From Caldifarciminota bacterium (GTDB lineage: Bacteria; WOR-3; Hydrothermia; UBA1063; CAJXJZ01): a stretch of 5,258 nucleotides of DNA. The notes beneath the pieces were generated by a model. It made no database searches. It was given only the letters and a program-made list of their open reading frames with translations, and was not told the DNA's origin. Below are positions 1-4,326 of the stretch, piece after piece. Every line of letters starts with the position of its first letter. Position 1 is the stretch's first letter. The stretch lies in assembly GCA_027073945.1 (NCBI GenBank), contig JALTEL010000649.1, forward strand, positions 1-5,258, in the 5' to 3' direction. A program made the position numbers and the translations under genes.

Positions 1-27
1 GATCTGATTACAGGGCCGGGAGGGTAA
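1..27 (+). CDS. C-terminal tail of a possible antitoxin (partial)
   Basis: The window opens in a frame reading DLITGPGG and then a TAA stop. It ends 25 bases before the start of a RelE-type toxin remnant, which is where the antitoxin of such a pair normally sits. Only eight residues are visible, so neither family nor function can be shown. The call rests on position alone, and the frame may simply be open by chance. Confidence 0.25.
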   Translation, partial: DLITGPGG

Positions 28-52
28 AGAGCCATGAAGAGGTCTTTGGCCG

Positions 53-222
53 ATGAAATATAGGCTTGTTTATACCCACAGGGCAATTAAAGATATACCG
101 TTCCCGCCCTCGGAACGTATCGATTCAGAGTTGGCGATTATAGAGTCATCTTTGATATTGAGAATGAAGAGATTGTCGTTTTGCGGGTAGGCCATAGAAG
201 AGATATCTACAGGAGGCTTTGA
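53..222 (+). pseudogene. RelE/ParE-family toxin remnant, middle deleted and frameshifted
   Basis: An ATG at 53 opens MKYRLVYTHRAIKDI (to 97), a typical first strand and helix of a RelE/ParE toxin. That frame then leaves the family. From 103 the next frame reads PALGTYRFRVGDYRVIFDI and runs through VVLRVGHRRDIYRRL to a TGA at 220-222. This is the normal C-terminal half, including the RxGDYRVIF core and the GHRxDIY end. Intact members are about 80-90 residues long. Here roughly 35 codons between the first helix and the LGTYRF strand are gone, and the two halves are out of frame. RelE toxins are mRNA interferases or, in the ParE branch, gyrase poisons. This copy cannot make a complete fold. The family match is by pattern recognition only, but both ends fit well. 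The loss is too large to be a simple sequencing error. Confidence 0.8.
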
Positions 223-250
223 GGGTCAAAAAAAGCTTATAGAAGTTTTT

Positions 251-361
251 ACTATTTCACTTTTACCCCGCCTGTCCTGTTGAAATTCATTCCAATGAAA
301 AGCGAAGCTCATTTCACCGGGGTAGGTCTGGGAGATCGTACTGGGGCTCATTTCACCGGGG
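251..361 (+). repeat. Intergenic repeat module with two copies of GCTCATTTCACCGGGG
   Basis: This stretch starts with CTATTTCACTTTT (252-264), a phrase that recurs at 2054-2066 and 5181-5193 and, with one change, at 5119-5131. It continues with CCTGTTGAAAT, then an exact 16-bp direct repeat at 307-322 and 346-361. The parts resemble the CCCTGTTAAAT and ATTTAACCGGGG pieces at 1942-2047, so this is probably a diverged copy of the same module. The rest of the 223-507 gap holds an A-rich stretch near 417-433 and no plausible gene. Confidence 0.6.
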
Positions 362-451
362 CTTGAGACTGGTTTAAATTATTTTAACTTTTAGCGACTT
401 TGCGCCTTTGGGTGAGGCAAAAAACAAAAAAATGACTGAAAATGTTTCATT

Positions 452-465
452 TTTGAACCTTGAAC
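452..465 (+). repeat. Two GAAC-family heptamers (TTTGAAC, CTTGAAC)
   Basis: TTTGAAC at 452-458 is followed directly by CTTGAAC at 459-465 and then TTTCCCC. Alone this pair would mean little. The same 7-bp family forms longer arrays at 2074-2136, 4224-4251 and 5129-5156 in the same orientation. Confidence 0.5.
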
Positions 466-482
466 TTTCCCCCAAAACTCCT

Positions 483-512
483 TTGATATCATGTACAGGC
501 AATCGAAATAAA
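483..512 (+). promoter_or_regulatory. Possible sigma-70 promoter before the DUF2283 fusion gene
   Basis: TTGATA at 483-488 matches the -35 consensus in five of six positions. AATAAA at 507-512, after an 18-bp spacer, matches four of six -10 positions. The -10 is weak. No better candidate lies in this gap. Confidence 0.35.
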
Positions 513-543
513 AATTGAGTATTCAAAGCACATTGAAAACAGA
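511..543 (+). pseudogene. Detached N-terminus of a toxin-like protein
   Basis: In the frame beginning AAA ATT GAG the sequence reads KIEYSKHIENR. This looks like the normal start of a small toxin-like family (a 'YSKH...NR' opening) whose next residues appear one frame over as MLRRIKPELPKI. Omitting one G at 544 joins the two segments in frame. No start codon is left in this frame: the codon before KIEYS is ATA (508-510), and the frame is closed upstream by a TGA at 484-486. The left frame itself stops at a TGA at 565-567. Family recall is from memory and unverified, but the reading-frame geometry is directly visible. Confidence 0.5.
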
Positions 544-544
544 G

Positions 545-1000
545 ATGTTGAGAAGAATAAAACCTGAACTTCCAAAAATAATTGTTGAAGAGGTGGAAGA
601 AAAATTCTTTGATGTTGCAACCGGCTATCTAATTGCCGTGGAAGAAGTTGAATTGTATGGAAAATCTCGAGAAGTGATGGTAGCCTATATTGAAAGAGAA
701 GAGAACGTTGTTAAGCTACTAACCATACATCCATTGAAAAAAAGGCAGAAAAAGAATAGAGTAAAAAACAGAGAGATAGAGAAAGATACAATGAAAGATT
801 TTAAGATCTTTTATGATGAAGAAGACATTCTTTATCTATCAAAAAAGGGGCAAGAGGAAGAAGTGGTTGAACTTGCGCCTGGCGTGAACGTGGAGCTTGA
901 CGTGTCCGGCGAACTTATCGGGATAGAGTTTTTTAAGGCCTCGAATTTGTTTAAAGACGTGATAAAGTTAATGGACAAAAAGCTCTCAAAAGTCGCGTGA
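545..1000 (+). CDS. DUF2283-domain protein fused to a toxin-like N-terminal domain
   Basis: This ORF encodes 151 residues from ATG 545. A TTG at 515 is also in frame, but it adds only residues that are an out-of-frame reading of the original N-terminus. The first half (to about residue 80) contains GYLIAVEEVELYGKSREVMV and LLTIHPLKKRQKKNR, features I associate with small DUF4258-like toxins. The last 69 residues, from the in-frame ATG at 791, read FKIFYDEEDILYL, then VVELAPGVNVELD and GELIGIEFFKAS. This is a complete DUF2283 domain, usually a separate small protein and often the partner of such a toxin. Thus the ORF probably joins two former neighbours. No Shine-Dalgarno sequence is clear before 515 or 545. 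The DUF2283 half could be translated alone from 791. Function is unknown. The DUF2283 call is fairly sure; the toxin half is tentative. Confidence 0.65.
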   Translation: MLRRIKPELPKIIVEEVEEKFFDVATGYLIAVEEVELYGKSREVMVAYIEREENVVKLLTIHPLKKRQKKNRVKNREIEKDTMKDFKIFYDEEDILYLSKKGQEEEVVELAPGVNVELDVSGELIGIEFFKASNLFKDVIKLMDKKLSKVA

Positions 1001-1021
1001 TAGGACCTAACAACGTCCCAT

Positions 1022-1056
1022 ATCTCACAGATCACGCATTACAAATTACTTGTCAT
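1022..1056 (+). repeat. Five TYAC-family heptamers
   Basis: The units ATCTCAC, AGATCAC, GCATTAC, AAATTAC and TTGTCAT lie head to tail with a strict 7-bp period. GCATTAC and AGATCAC recur exactly in the array at 5084-5111. The array fills the gap between the DUF2283 gene and the next toxin-antitoxin pair. No terminator was found here. GGAC/GTCC at 1003-1018 could form a 4-bp stem but has no T-run. Confidence 0.65.
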
Positions 1057-1138
1057 TTTCAAAGGGTTTAAAAAATGATATTGTAAAAGAAATAAAAGCA
1101 ATTACATATCCCAAAGCAGTAATCGGGGGGAATGACTT

Positions 1139-1333
1139 ATGAAAACAATTCAAACTGAAGTGCCGGAGCAACTTTATAGAAAAGCCCAGATGCTGGTTAA
1201 AGAGGGGTGGTTTCGAGACGAACAGGACATTTTCTCTGAAGCCATACGTCGCTTCTTGGATGCGCATCGTTCCGATCTGATGGAGAAGTTTGTTCGTAAG
1301 GACGTGGAATGGGGCCTTCATGGACAAGACTAA
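1139..1333 (+). CDS. Ribbon-helix-helix antitoxin of a PIN-toxin pair
   Basis: This is a 64-residue protein. It has a short N-terminal strand (KTIQTEVP, residues 2-9), a first helix (about 10-22) and a second helix (DEQDIFSEAIRRFLDAH, about 27-43), the layout of a CopG/MetJ-type ribbon-helix-helix repressor. The tail ends KDVEWGLHGQD. Similar short proteins with a xDVEWGL tail are paired with PIN (DUF3368) toxins, from memory. The fold binds its own promoter as a dimer and the tail would hold the toxin. The start is supported by a GGGGGG run at 1125-1130, eight bases before the ATG. Its stop codon lies inside the toxin gene, a 14-base overlap that suggests coupled translation. A promoter in the A-rich leader is possible (TTGTAA at 1081-1086, TACATA at 1103-1108) but weak. 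Confidence 0.8.
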   Translation: MKTIQTEVPEQLYRKAQMLVKEGWFRDEQDIFSEAIRRFLDAHRSDLMEKFVRKDVEWGLHGQD

Positions 1334-1841
1334 AGAAACAAATTCAGTCGTATGTGATGCCGGTCCCATCATACACCTTGATGAACTTGGCCGCCTTCAC
1401 TTGCTTGTCGATTTTCAGAAAATTTTCTTGTCCGATACCGTTTGGGAAGAAATAGATCAGTATCGTCCGTCTGCTTTAAAAAGAAAGGACCTGTTCCTAA
1501 TTCGATCGCGTGGCGTAGTTCCTTCTAATGAAACACTTCTCACAATGTGTAGAGTATTTTCTCTCGATGCGGGAGAAATCGAGGCGCTTGCTCTTATGGA
1601 ACAAATACCTCAAGCAATGTTTCTTACCGATGATGCCGCTGCTCGGCTGGTTGCTGAACAAATGGCGTTCAATGTTCATGGAACAATCGGTATCCTTATC
1701 AGATCTATACGCCGAGGGCAGATGAGTCCCAAAGAAGTTCTGGACGTCCTTACAGAGCTTCCACGGAAATCTACCTTATATATAAGGCATTCTCTATTAC
1801 AGGAGATTTTACTCCGCATCAAGAATGAGTTTAATCTTTGA
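1320..1841 (+). CDS. PIN-domain toxin (DUF3368, VapC-like ribonuclease)
   Basis: The 173-residue product is a probable Mg2+-dependent endoribonuclease of the PIN superfamily. The acidic residues expected of the active site are present: D13 in VVCDAGPI, E43/E44 in SDTVWEEI, E86 in LDAGEIEALAL and D104/D105 in FLTDDAAAR. The following GTIGILIRSIRRGQMSP is typical of the DUF3368 branch. Length is normal and nothing looks broken. I chose the ATG at 1320 because it gives a short lead into the first PIN strand and has a GGGG run (1311-1314) five bases upstream; a TTG at 1290 is also in frame. It overlaps the antitoxin gene by 14 bases, the usual antitoxin-first order. VapC enzymes often cut tRNA or rRNA; the target here cannot be told. 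Confidence 0.85.
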   Translation: MDKTKETNSVVCDAGPIIHLDELGRLHLLVDFQKIFLSDTVWEEIDQYRPSALKRKDLFLIRSRGVVPSNETLLTMCRVFSLDAGEIEALALMEQIPQAMFLTDDAAARLVAEQMAFNVHGTIGILIRSIRRGQMSPKEVLDVLTELPRKSTLYIRHSLLQEILLRIKNEFNL

Positions 1842-1870
1842 GGATGAACATATCCCCTTGCTTTCCGCCT

Positions 1871-1942
1871 ACTGACCACCGCCAACCGCAAACTTTACTT
1901 TTCGCTTTCACTGTTTGGCCTTGATCTATGATCTCTGCTTGC
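1871..1942 (+). repeat. Degenerate heptamer tract
   Basis: A 7-bp rhythm is visible but decayed. ACTGACC, ACCGCCA and ACCGCAA occupy 1871-1891, and TGATCTA, TGATCTC and TGCTTGC occupy 1922-1942. Units between these fit poorly. It may be an aged version of the arrays further right. Confidence 0.35.
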
Positions 1943-2047
1943 CCTGTTAAATCTGGTTTTATTATTTAACCGGGGTTAAACCTAATTTTTTCTTTCGTTT
2001 AACTGGGAGTGCTAGCACTCATTTAACAGGGGCGGATTTAACTGGGG
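1942..2047 (+). repeat. Module of (A/G)TTTAACNGGG copies around a palindrome
   Basis: Four same-strand copies lie at 1964-1974 (ATTTAACCGGG), 1997-2007 (GTTTAACTGGG), 2021-2031 (ATTTAACAGGG) and 2036-2046 (ATTTAACTGGG). An inverted copy (CCCTGTTAAAT) lies at 1942-1952. The middle pair flanks the palindrome at 2007-2020. The module at 251-361 appears to be a related copy with ATTTCACCGGGG. Confidence 0.6.
2007..2020. repeat. Perfect 14-bp palindrome GAGTGCTAGCACTC
   Basis: The fourteen bases read the same on both strands. The halves resemble half-sites of the CIRCE heat-shock operator (TTAGCACTC-N9-GAGTGCTAA), but the order is reversed and there is no spacer, so it is not a CIRCE element. It is about 165 bases after the PIN stop and 375 bases before the ATPase start. 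It could be the core of the surrounding repeat module or a dimer binding site. Confidence 0.5.
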
Positions 2048-2066
2048 CCCTCACTATTTCACTTTT
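2048..2066 (+). repeat. Recurring phrase CCCTCACTATTTCACTTTT
   Basis: These 19 bases match 5175-5193 with one change (A to G) and 5113-5131 with two. The shorter core CTATTTCACTTTT also occurs at 252-264. At 2048 and at both right-hand copies a GAAC heptamer array follows within a few bases. Confidence 0.55.
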
Positions 2067-2073
2067 GGTCTTT

Positions 2074-2166
2074 GAACCTCGAACATAGAACATAGAACGT
2101 TGAACATAGAACATAGAACATAGAACGTTGAACTTTCCCTTTAGCCTTTAGCCCTTTGCCGTTAGC
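2074..2166 (+). repeat. Heptamer array: nine GAAC units, then four CNTTAGC units
   Basis: Nine head-to-tail 7-mers run from 2074 to 2136: GAACCTC, GAACATA twice, GAACGTT, GAACATA three times, GAACGTT, GAACTTT. After two bases a second family follows in 7-bp steps: CTTTAGC at 2139 and 2146, CCTTTGC at 2153, CGTTAGC at 2160. The period is exact throughout each block. It is the longest and cleanest array in the window. Confidence 0.9.
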
Positions 2167-2180
2167 CGCCTTCATCCCAC

Positions 2181-2254
2181 TGATTACTTGTCACTTATTA
2201 CGTGTCACTGATCACTGATTACGGCTTAACCTTGAGCGTAGAACGTAGAACATT
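2181..2254 (+). repeat. Heptamer array: six TYAC units, then GAAC-type units
   Basis: TGATTAC, TTGTCAC, TTATTAC, GTGTCAC, TGATCAC and TGATTAC run without a break from 2181 to 2222. After a GGCTTAACCTT link come GAGCGTA, GAACGTA and GAACATT at 2234-2254. The 15 bases ACGGCTTAACCTTGA at 2221-2235 recur exactly at 4214-4228, in the same place between the two heptamer families. Confidence 0.85.
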
Positions 2255-2263
2255 AACATTTCC

Positions 2264-2306
2264 CTTCGCCCTTAGCCTTTTTTTAAACGTAGAACACAGA
2301 ACTTCG
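2264..2306 (+). repeat. Short heptamer blocks CTTNGCC and AACNNNG
   Basis: CTTCGCC and CTTAGCC lie at 2264-2277. AACGTAG, AACACAG and AACTTCG lie at 2286-2306, again in 7-bp steps. They continue the array to the left and end about 55 bases before the ATPase promoter. Confidence 0.55.
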
Positions 2307-2360
2307 GGCATTTTGAGCCAGGTAATCCTTCCATCTATTTTGATGCGAGTATTATCTATC

Positions 2361-2388
2361 TTGACTTTTAAAATACTCGGGTTAATAT
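2361..2388 (+). promoter_or_regulatory. Promoter of the ATPase gene, TTGACT-N16-TAATAT
   Basis: TTGACT at 2361-2366 matches five of six -35 bases ending at the first of TTGACA's last two positions, and TAATAT at 2383-2388 is a fair -10, with a 16-bp spacer. A start site about seven bases downstream falls at 2395, the A of the ATG. There is no purine-rich ribosome binding site before that ATG, so the transcript may be leaderless or nearly so. Confidence 0.55.
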
Positions 2389-2394
2389 GGTAAT

Positions 2395-3663
2395 ATGCGT
2401 AATAAAATAATAAAAAGAAATATTTTTGAAGAGCTCAAGGAACACCTGCATAAGAAGGAAATATCTCTGATCGTTGGACCGCGACAGGTTGGTAAGACAA
2501 CAATGATGCTTTTTCTTGAGCAGGAGCTAAAGCGGCAAGGAGCGGCGACCTTTTTTTTAAACCTCGATCGTGAAATGGACAAGAAATATTTTGCAACACA
2601 GGAGGATTTGATTAAGAAGATTCACCTGGAGTTTGGCCATCAAAGAGGATACGTTTTTATTGATGAAATTCAGCGAAAGGAAAATGCCGGGTTATACTTG
2701 AAGGGGATTTCTGACTCCAACCTCCCATATAAATTCGTTGTTTCTGGCTCAGGTAGTCTGGAATTAAAAGAGAAAATACACGAATCGTTGGTGGGCAGAA
2801 AAAAGATCTTCGAATTGTGGCCCGTATCCTTTGGTGAATTTGTCAATTTTAGAACGGAAAATCAGTATGAAGACAGGCTAAGAGATTTCTTTGAAATTGA
2901 GATTGAGAAAAGAGAGTCCCTGCTACGGGAATACTTAAACTTTGGTGGATATCCACGGGTTATTCTGGCCGAGCAAGAAACTGAAAAACGGGAAATTATC
3001 GATGAGATATTTCATAGCTACCTTGAAAAAGATATCTCATATTTGTTAAAGGTGGAAAAGATTGACGCGTTTTTTAATCTTGTAAGAATACTTTCATCAC
3101 AATTGGGTCGGCTCGTGAATTATTCAAGGATTGCCGGGGAGCTAAATATTTCTATAAAAACGTTAAAAAACTATCTGTGGTATGGAGAAAAAACCTTTGT
3201 TTTCCAGAAATTGACGCCATACTTTAAGAATGTGAGAAAAGAAATTGTTAAATCCCCCGTGTATTATTTCTATGATCTTGGGTTACGGAATTATAGTATT
3301 GGAAGATTCGGGGGATTGGTGGAATACGGACCCGTTTTTGAGAATTTTATCTTGAATATCATTAAGGAGCGAATACGATGGAGCGGATCAACGGTGCATT
3401 TCTGGCGGACAAAGGATAAGGCGGAAGTTGACTTTGTGATTAACGTGGGCGAAGCAATAATTCCCATAGAGGTGAAATACAGAAAATTGACCCGACCTTC
3501 CATTGAGAGATCGATGCGGAGTTTTATAGATAAATATACCCCTAAGAAAGCTTTCGTTATTAATCTGACATTGAATAAAACAATAAAAATCGGAAAAACG
3601 GAGGTAATCTTTATCCCATTTTGGGAAGCTATTCATTCAGATCCCTTCGAAAGAAAAGGCTGA
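2395..3663 (+). CDS. AAA_14/DUF4143-family ATPase
   Basis: This is a full-length, 422-residue member of the archaeal/bacterial AAA_14 ATPase family with a DUF4143 tail. The Walker A motif is GPRQVGKTT at residues 28-36 (K34). Walker B is YVFIDEIQ at 86-93 (D90, E91). VVSGSGS at 115-121 fits the sensor position, and GRKKIFEL at 134-141 holds a likely arginine finger (R135). A winged-helix-like segment follows (VNYSRIAGELNISIKTLKNY, 241-260). The C-terminal part has AEVDFVI (343-349) and IPIEVKYR (356-363), the D-(E)xK layout of a restriction-endonuclease-like fold (D346, E359, K361). No signal peptide or membrane helix is present, so it is cytoplasmic. Such proteins are common in bacteria and archaea, but their task is poorly known. 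It stands alone between repeat-rich gaps. ATG 2395 fits the family N-terminus and the promoter. Confidence 0.9.
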   Translation: MRNKIIKRNIFEELKEHLHKKEISLIVGPRQVGKTTMMLFLEQELKRQGAATFFLNLDREMDKKYFATQEDLIKKIHLEFGHQRGYVFIDEIQRKENAGLYLKGISDSNLPYKFVVSGSGSLELKEKIHESLVGRKKIFELWPVSFGEFVNFRTENQYEDRLRDFFEIEIEKRESLLREYLNFGGYPRVILAEQETEKREIIDEIFHSYLEKDISYLLKVEKIDAFFNLVRILSSQLGRLVNYSRIAGELNISIKTLKNYLWYGEKTFVFQKLTPYFKNVRKEIVKSPVYYFYDLGLRNYSIGRFGGLVEYGPVFENFILNIIKERIRWSGSTVHFWRTKDKAEVDFVINVGEAIIPIEVKYRKLTRPSIERSMRSFIDKYTPKKAFVINLTLNKTIKIGKTEVIFIPFWEAIHSDPFERKG

Positions 3664-3684
3664 TAGGATTAACTCTTTTTTTAT

Positions 3685-3712
3685 TTGACGGATATTTGTT
3701 CTGTGATATTAT
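3685..3712 (+). promoter_or_regulatory. Strong promoter, TTGACG-N16-TATTAT
   Basis: TTGACG at 3685-3690 matches TTGACA at five positions. TATTAT at 3707-3712 matches TATAAT at five. The spacer is 16 bp. It begins 22 bases after the ATPase stop. Transcription would start near 3719, about 105 bases before the next coding start. Confidence 0.65.
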
Positions 3713-3718
3713 TTGCCT

Positions 3719-3799
3719 CAACTCGTGAGAGGATCAGGAAAATTCAAAAATATATAAATCCGTTGAAACGGAAATGGCGGTAGCCTGCGCTTTTTTGAT
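3719..3799 (+). other. Leader with hairpins and a T-run (possible attenuator or small RNA)
   Basis: After the promoter at 3685-3712 comes a stretch that codes for nothing obvious. A 5-bp hairpin (TCCGT-TGAA-ACGGA) lies at 3759-3772. A GC-rich segment, GGCGGTAGCCTGCGC at 3776-3790, can fold as GGC/GCC or as GGCG/CGCT, and is followed by six Ts at 3791-3796. Together they resemble a weak intrinsic terminator. Transcription stopping there would give an RNA of about 80 nt; read-through would express the gene at 3826. I could not match it to a known riboswitch class. Confidence 0.35.
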
Positions 3800-3825
3800 T
3801 TTTGATTCGAAAGGGGTAACTTATA

Positions 3826-4149
3826 ATGGAAAAACAGATGTTAGACCCGCAAGCCAGGCTGTTTAAGGATATTGATAAGCTAGATGGGAAGGATTTGCTG
3901 GAAAAGATCCAGGCTTACACCCAAAAGTATTTTAGCCAACCCAAGGGCGAGGAAAGCTCCTTCAAAATCGCCGGAAAACAGATCAGAATGGACCTGGGGG
4001 AGATGAAGGATTATTCAAGTTCATTAAAATTCCTTTCAGGCCCCACGGTTCCTCAGTATCCCCTAAAGCCTAAAAAGAAATTAATCACCGCCCTCGCCTT
4101 CTTTCTGGAGTGGTGCAGCGCGAACAAGGAGGTTTTAAAAACCAGGTAA
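3826..4149 (+). CDS. Unrecognised small cytoplasmic protein, 107 residues
   Basis: I do not recognise this protein. It is a lysine-rich 107-residue product with no signal peptide and no membrane helix. The first half is charged and probably helical (QARLFKDIDKLDGKDLLEKI, about 10-29). A middle part contains FKIAGKQIRMDL (about 46-57) and a proline-rich bend (GPTVPQYPLKPKKK, 72-85). It ends with a likely helix, LITALAFFLEWCSANKEVL. One cysteine (C93) is present and no metal or nucleotide motif. A ribosome binding site (AGGGG, 3812-3816) lies nine bases before the ATG, a promoter sits upstream, and base use resembles the neighbours, so it is probably a real gene. The heptamer array begins 27 bases after its stop. 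In this setting it might be an antitoxin or host-like accessory factor, but nothing in the sequence shows that. Confidence 0.65.
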   Translation: MEKQMLDPQARLFKDIDKLDGKDLLEKIQAYTQKYFSQPKGEESSFKIAGKQIRMDLGEMKDYSSSLKFLSGPTVPQYPLKPKKKLITALAFFLEWCSANKEVLKTR

Positions 4150-4176
4150 GAGAATTAGTTTTGAGCTTTTTTACCC

Positions 4177-4251
4177 CATTCACATTTTACATTTCACAGG
4201 GGAATCACAGATCACGGCTTAACCTTGAACGTTGAACATTGAACCTTGATT
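4177..4251 (+). repeat. Heptamer arrays between the orphan gene and mntA
   Basis: CATTCAC, ATTTTAC and ATTTCAC run from 4177 to 4197. After a short break, AATCACA, GATCACG, GCTTAAC, CTTGAAC, GTTGAAC, ATTGAAC and CTTGATT run in strict 7-bp steps from 4203 to 4251. The stretch 4183-4215 matches 5058-5090, on the other side of the mntA-hepT genes, in 31 of 33 bases. Confidence 0.85.
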
Positions 4252-4312
4252 TTCTTCATCCGCAGATCACTGTCTTGCTTTTCTTTGAATTTACGAATAT
4301 CCTTTCAAATGT

Positions 4313-4319
4313 AAGGAGG
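4313..4319 (+). promoter_or_regulatory. Ribosome binding site of mntA (AAGGAGG)
   Basis: AAGGAGG is a near-perfect Shine-Dalgarno sequence seven bases before the ATG at 4327. It fixes that start firmly, even though the reading frame breaks 50 codons later. A candidate promoter upstream (TTGCTT 4275-4280, TATCCT 4298-4303) is weak. Confidence 0.8.
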
Positions 4320-4326
4320 CGGAAAC

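Larger units (their letters stand above)
1842..2394 (+). other. Gene-free 550-bp gap filled with short repeats
   Basis: No convincing gene lies here on either strand. The open stretch at 2202-2393 reads through repeat DNA and has no domain or ribosome binding site. The gap contains, in order, weak heptamers (1871-1942), a palindromic ATTTAAC module (1942-2047), a CTATTTCACTTTT phrase, strong heptamer arrays (2074-2306), and the ATPase promoter at its right end. No terminator for the PIN gene was recognised. Confidence 0.7.

Noticed and set aside
1001..1020. Terminator after the DUF2283 gene
   Set aside because: Only a 4-bp GGAC/GTCC stem with an 8-base loop and no T-run.
1046..1372. 108-codon open frame on the minus strand
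   Set aside because: It lies antisense to the RHH/PIN pair and its leader, has no domain, and the overlapping + strand genes have clear family motifs and a ribosome binding site.
2007..2020. CIRCE heat-shock operator
   Set aside because: The half-sites are in the opposite order and have no 9-bp spacer; no heat-shock gene follows.
2074..2254. CRISPR array
   Set aside because: Units are 7 bp with no spacers, far too short for CRISPR repeats, and no cas genes are present.
2202..2393. 63-codon open frame on the + strand before the ATPase
   Set aside because: It translates heptamer repeats, has no ribosome binding site and overlaps the ATPase promoter.
3822..3827. TATAAT as a -10 box at the start of the 107-aa gene
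   Set aside because: It overlaps the start codon and the nearest TTGATT sequences are at wrong spacings (14 and 21 bp).
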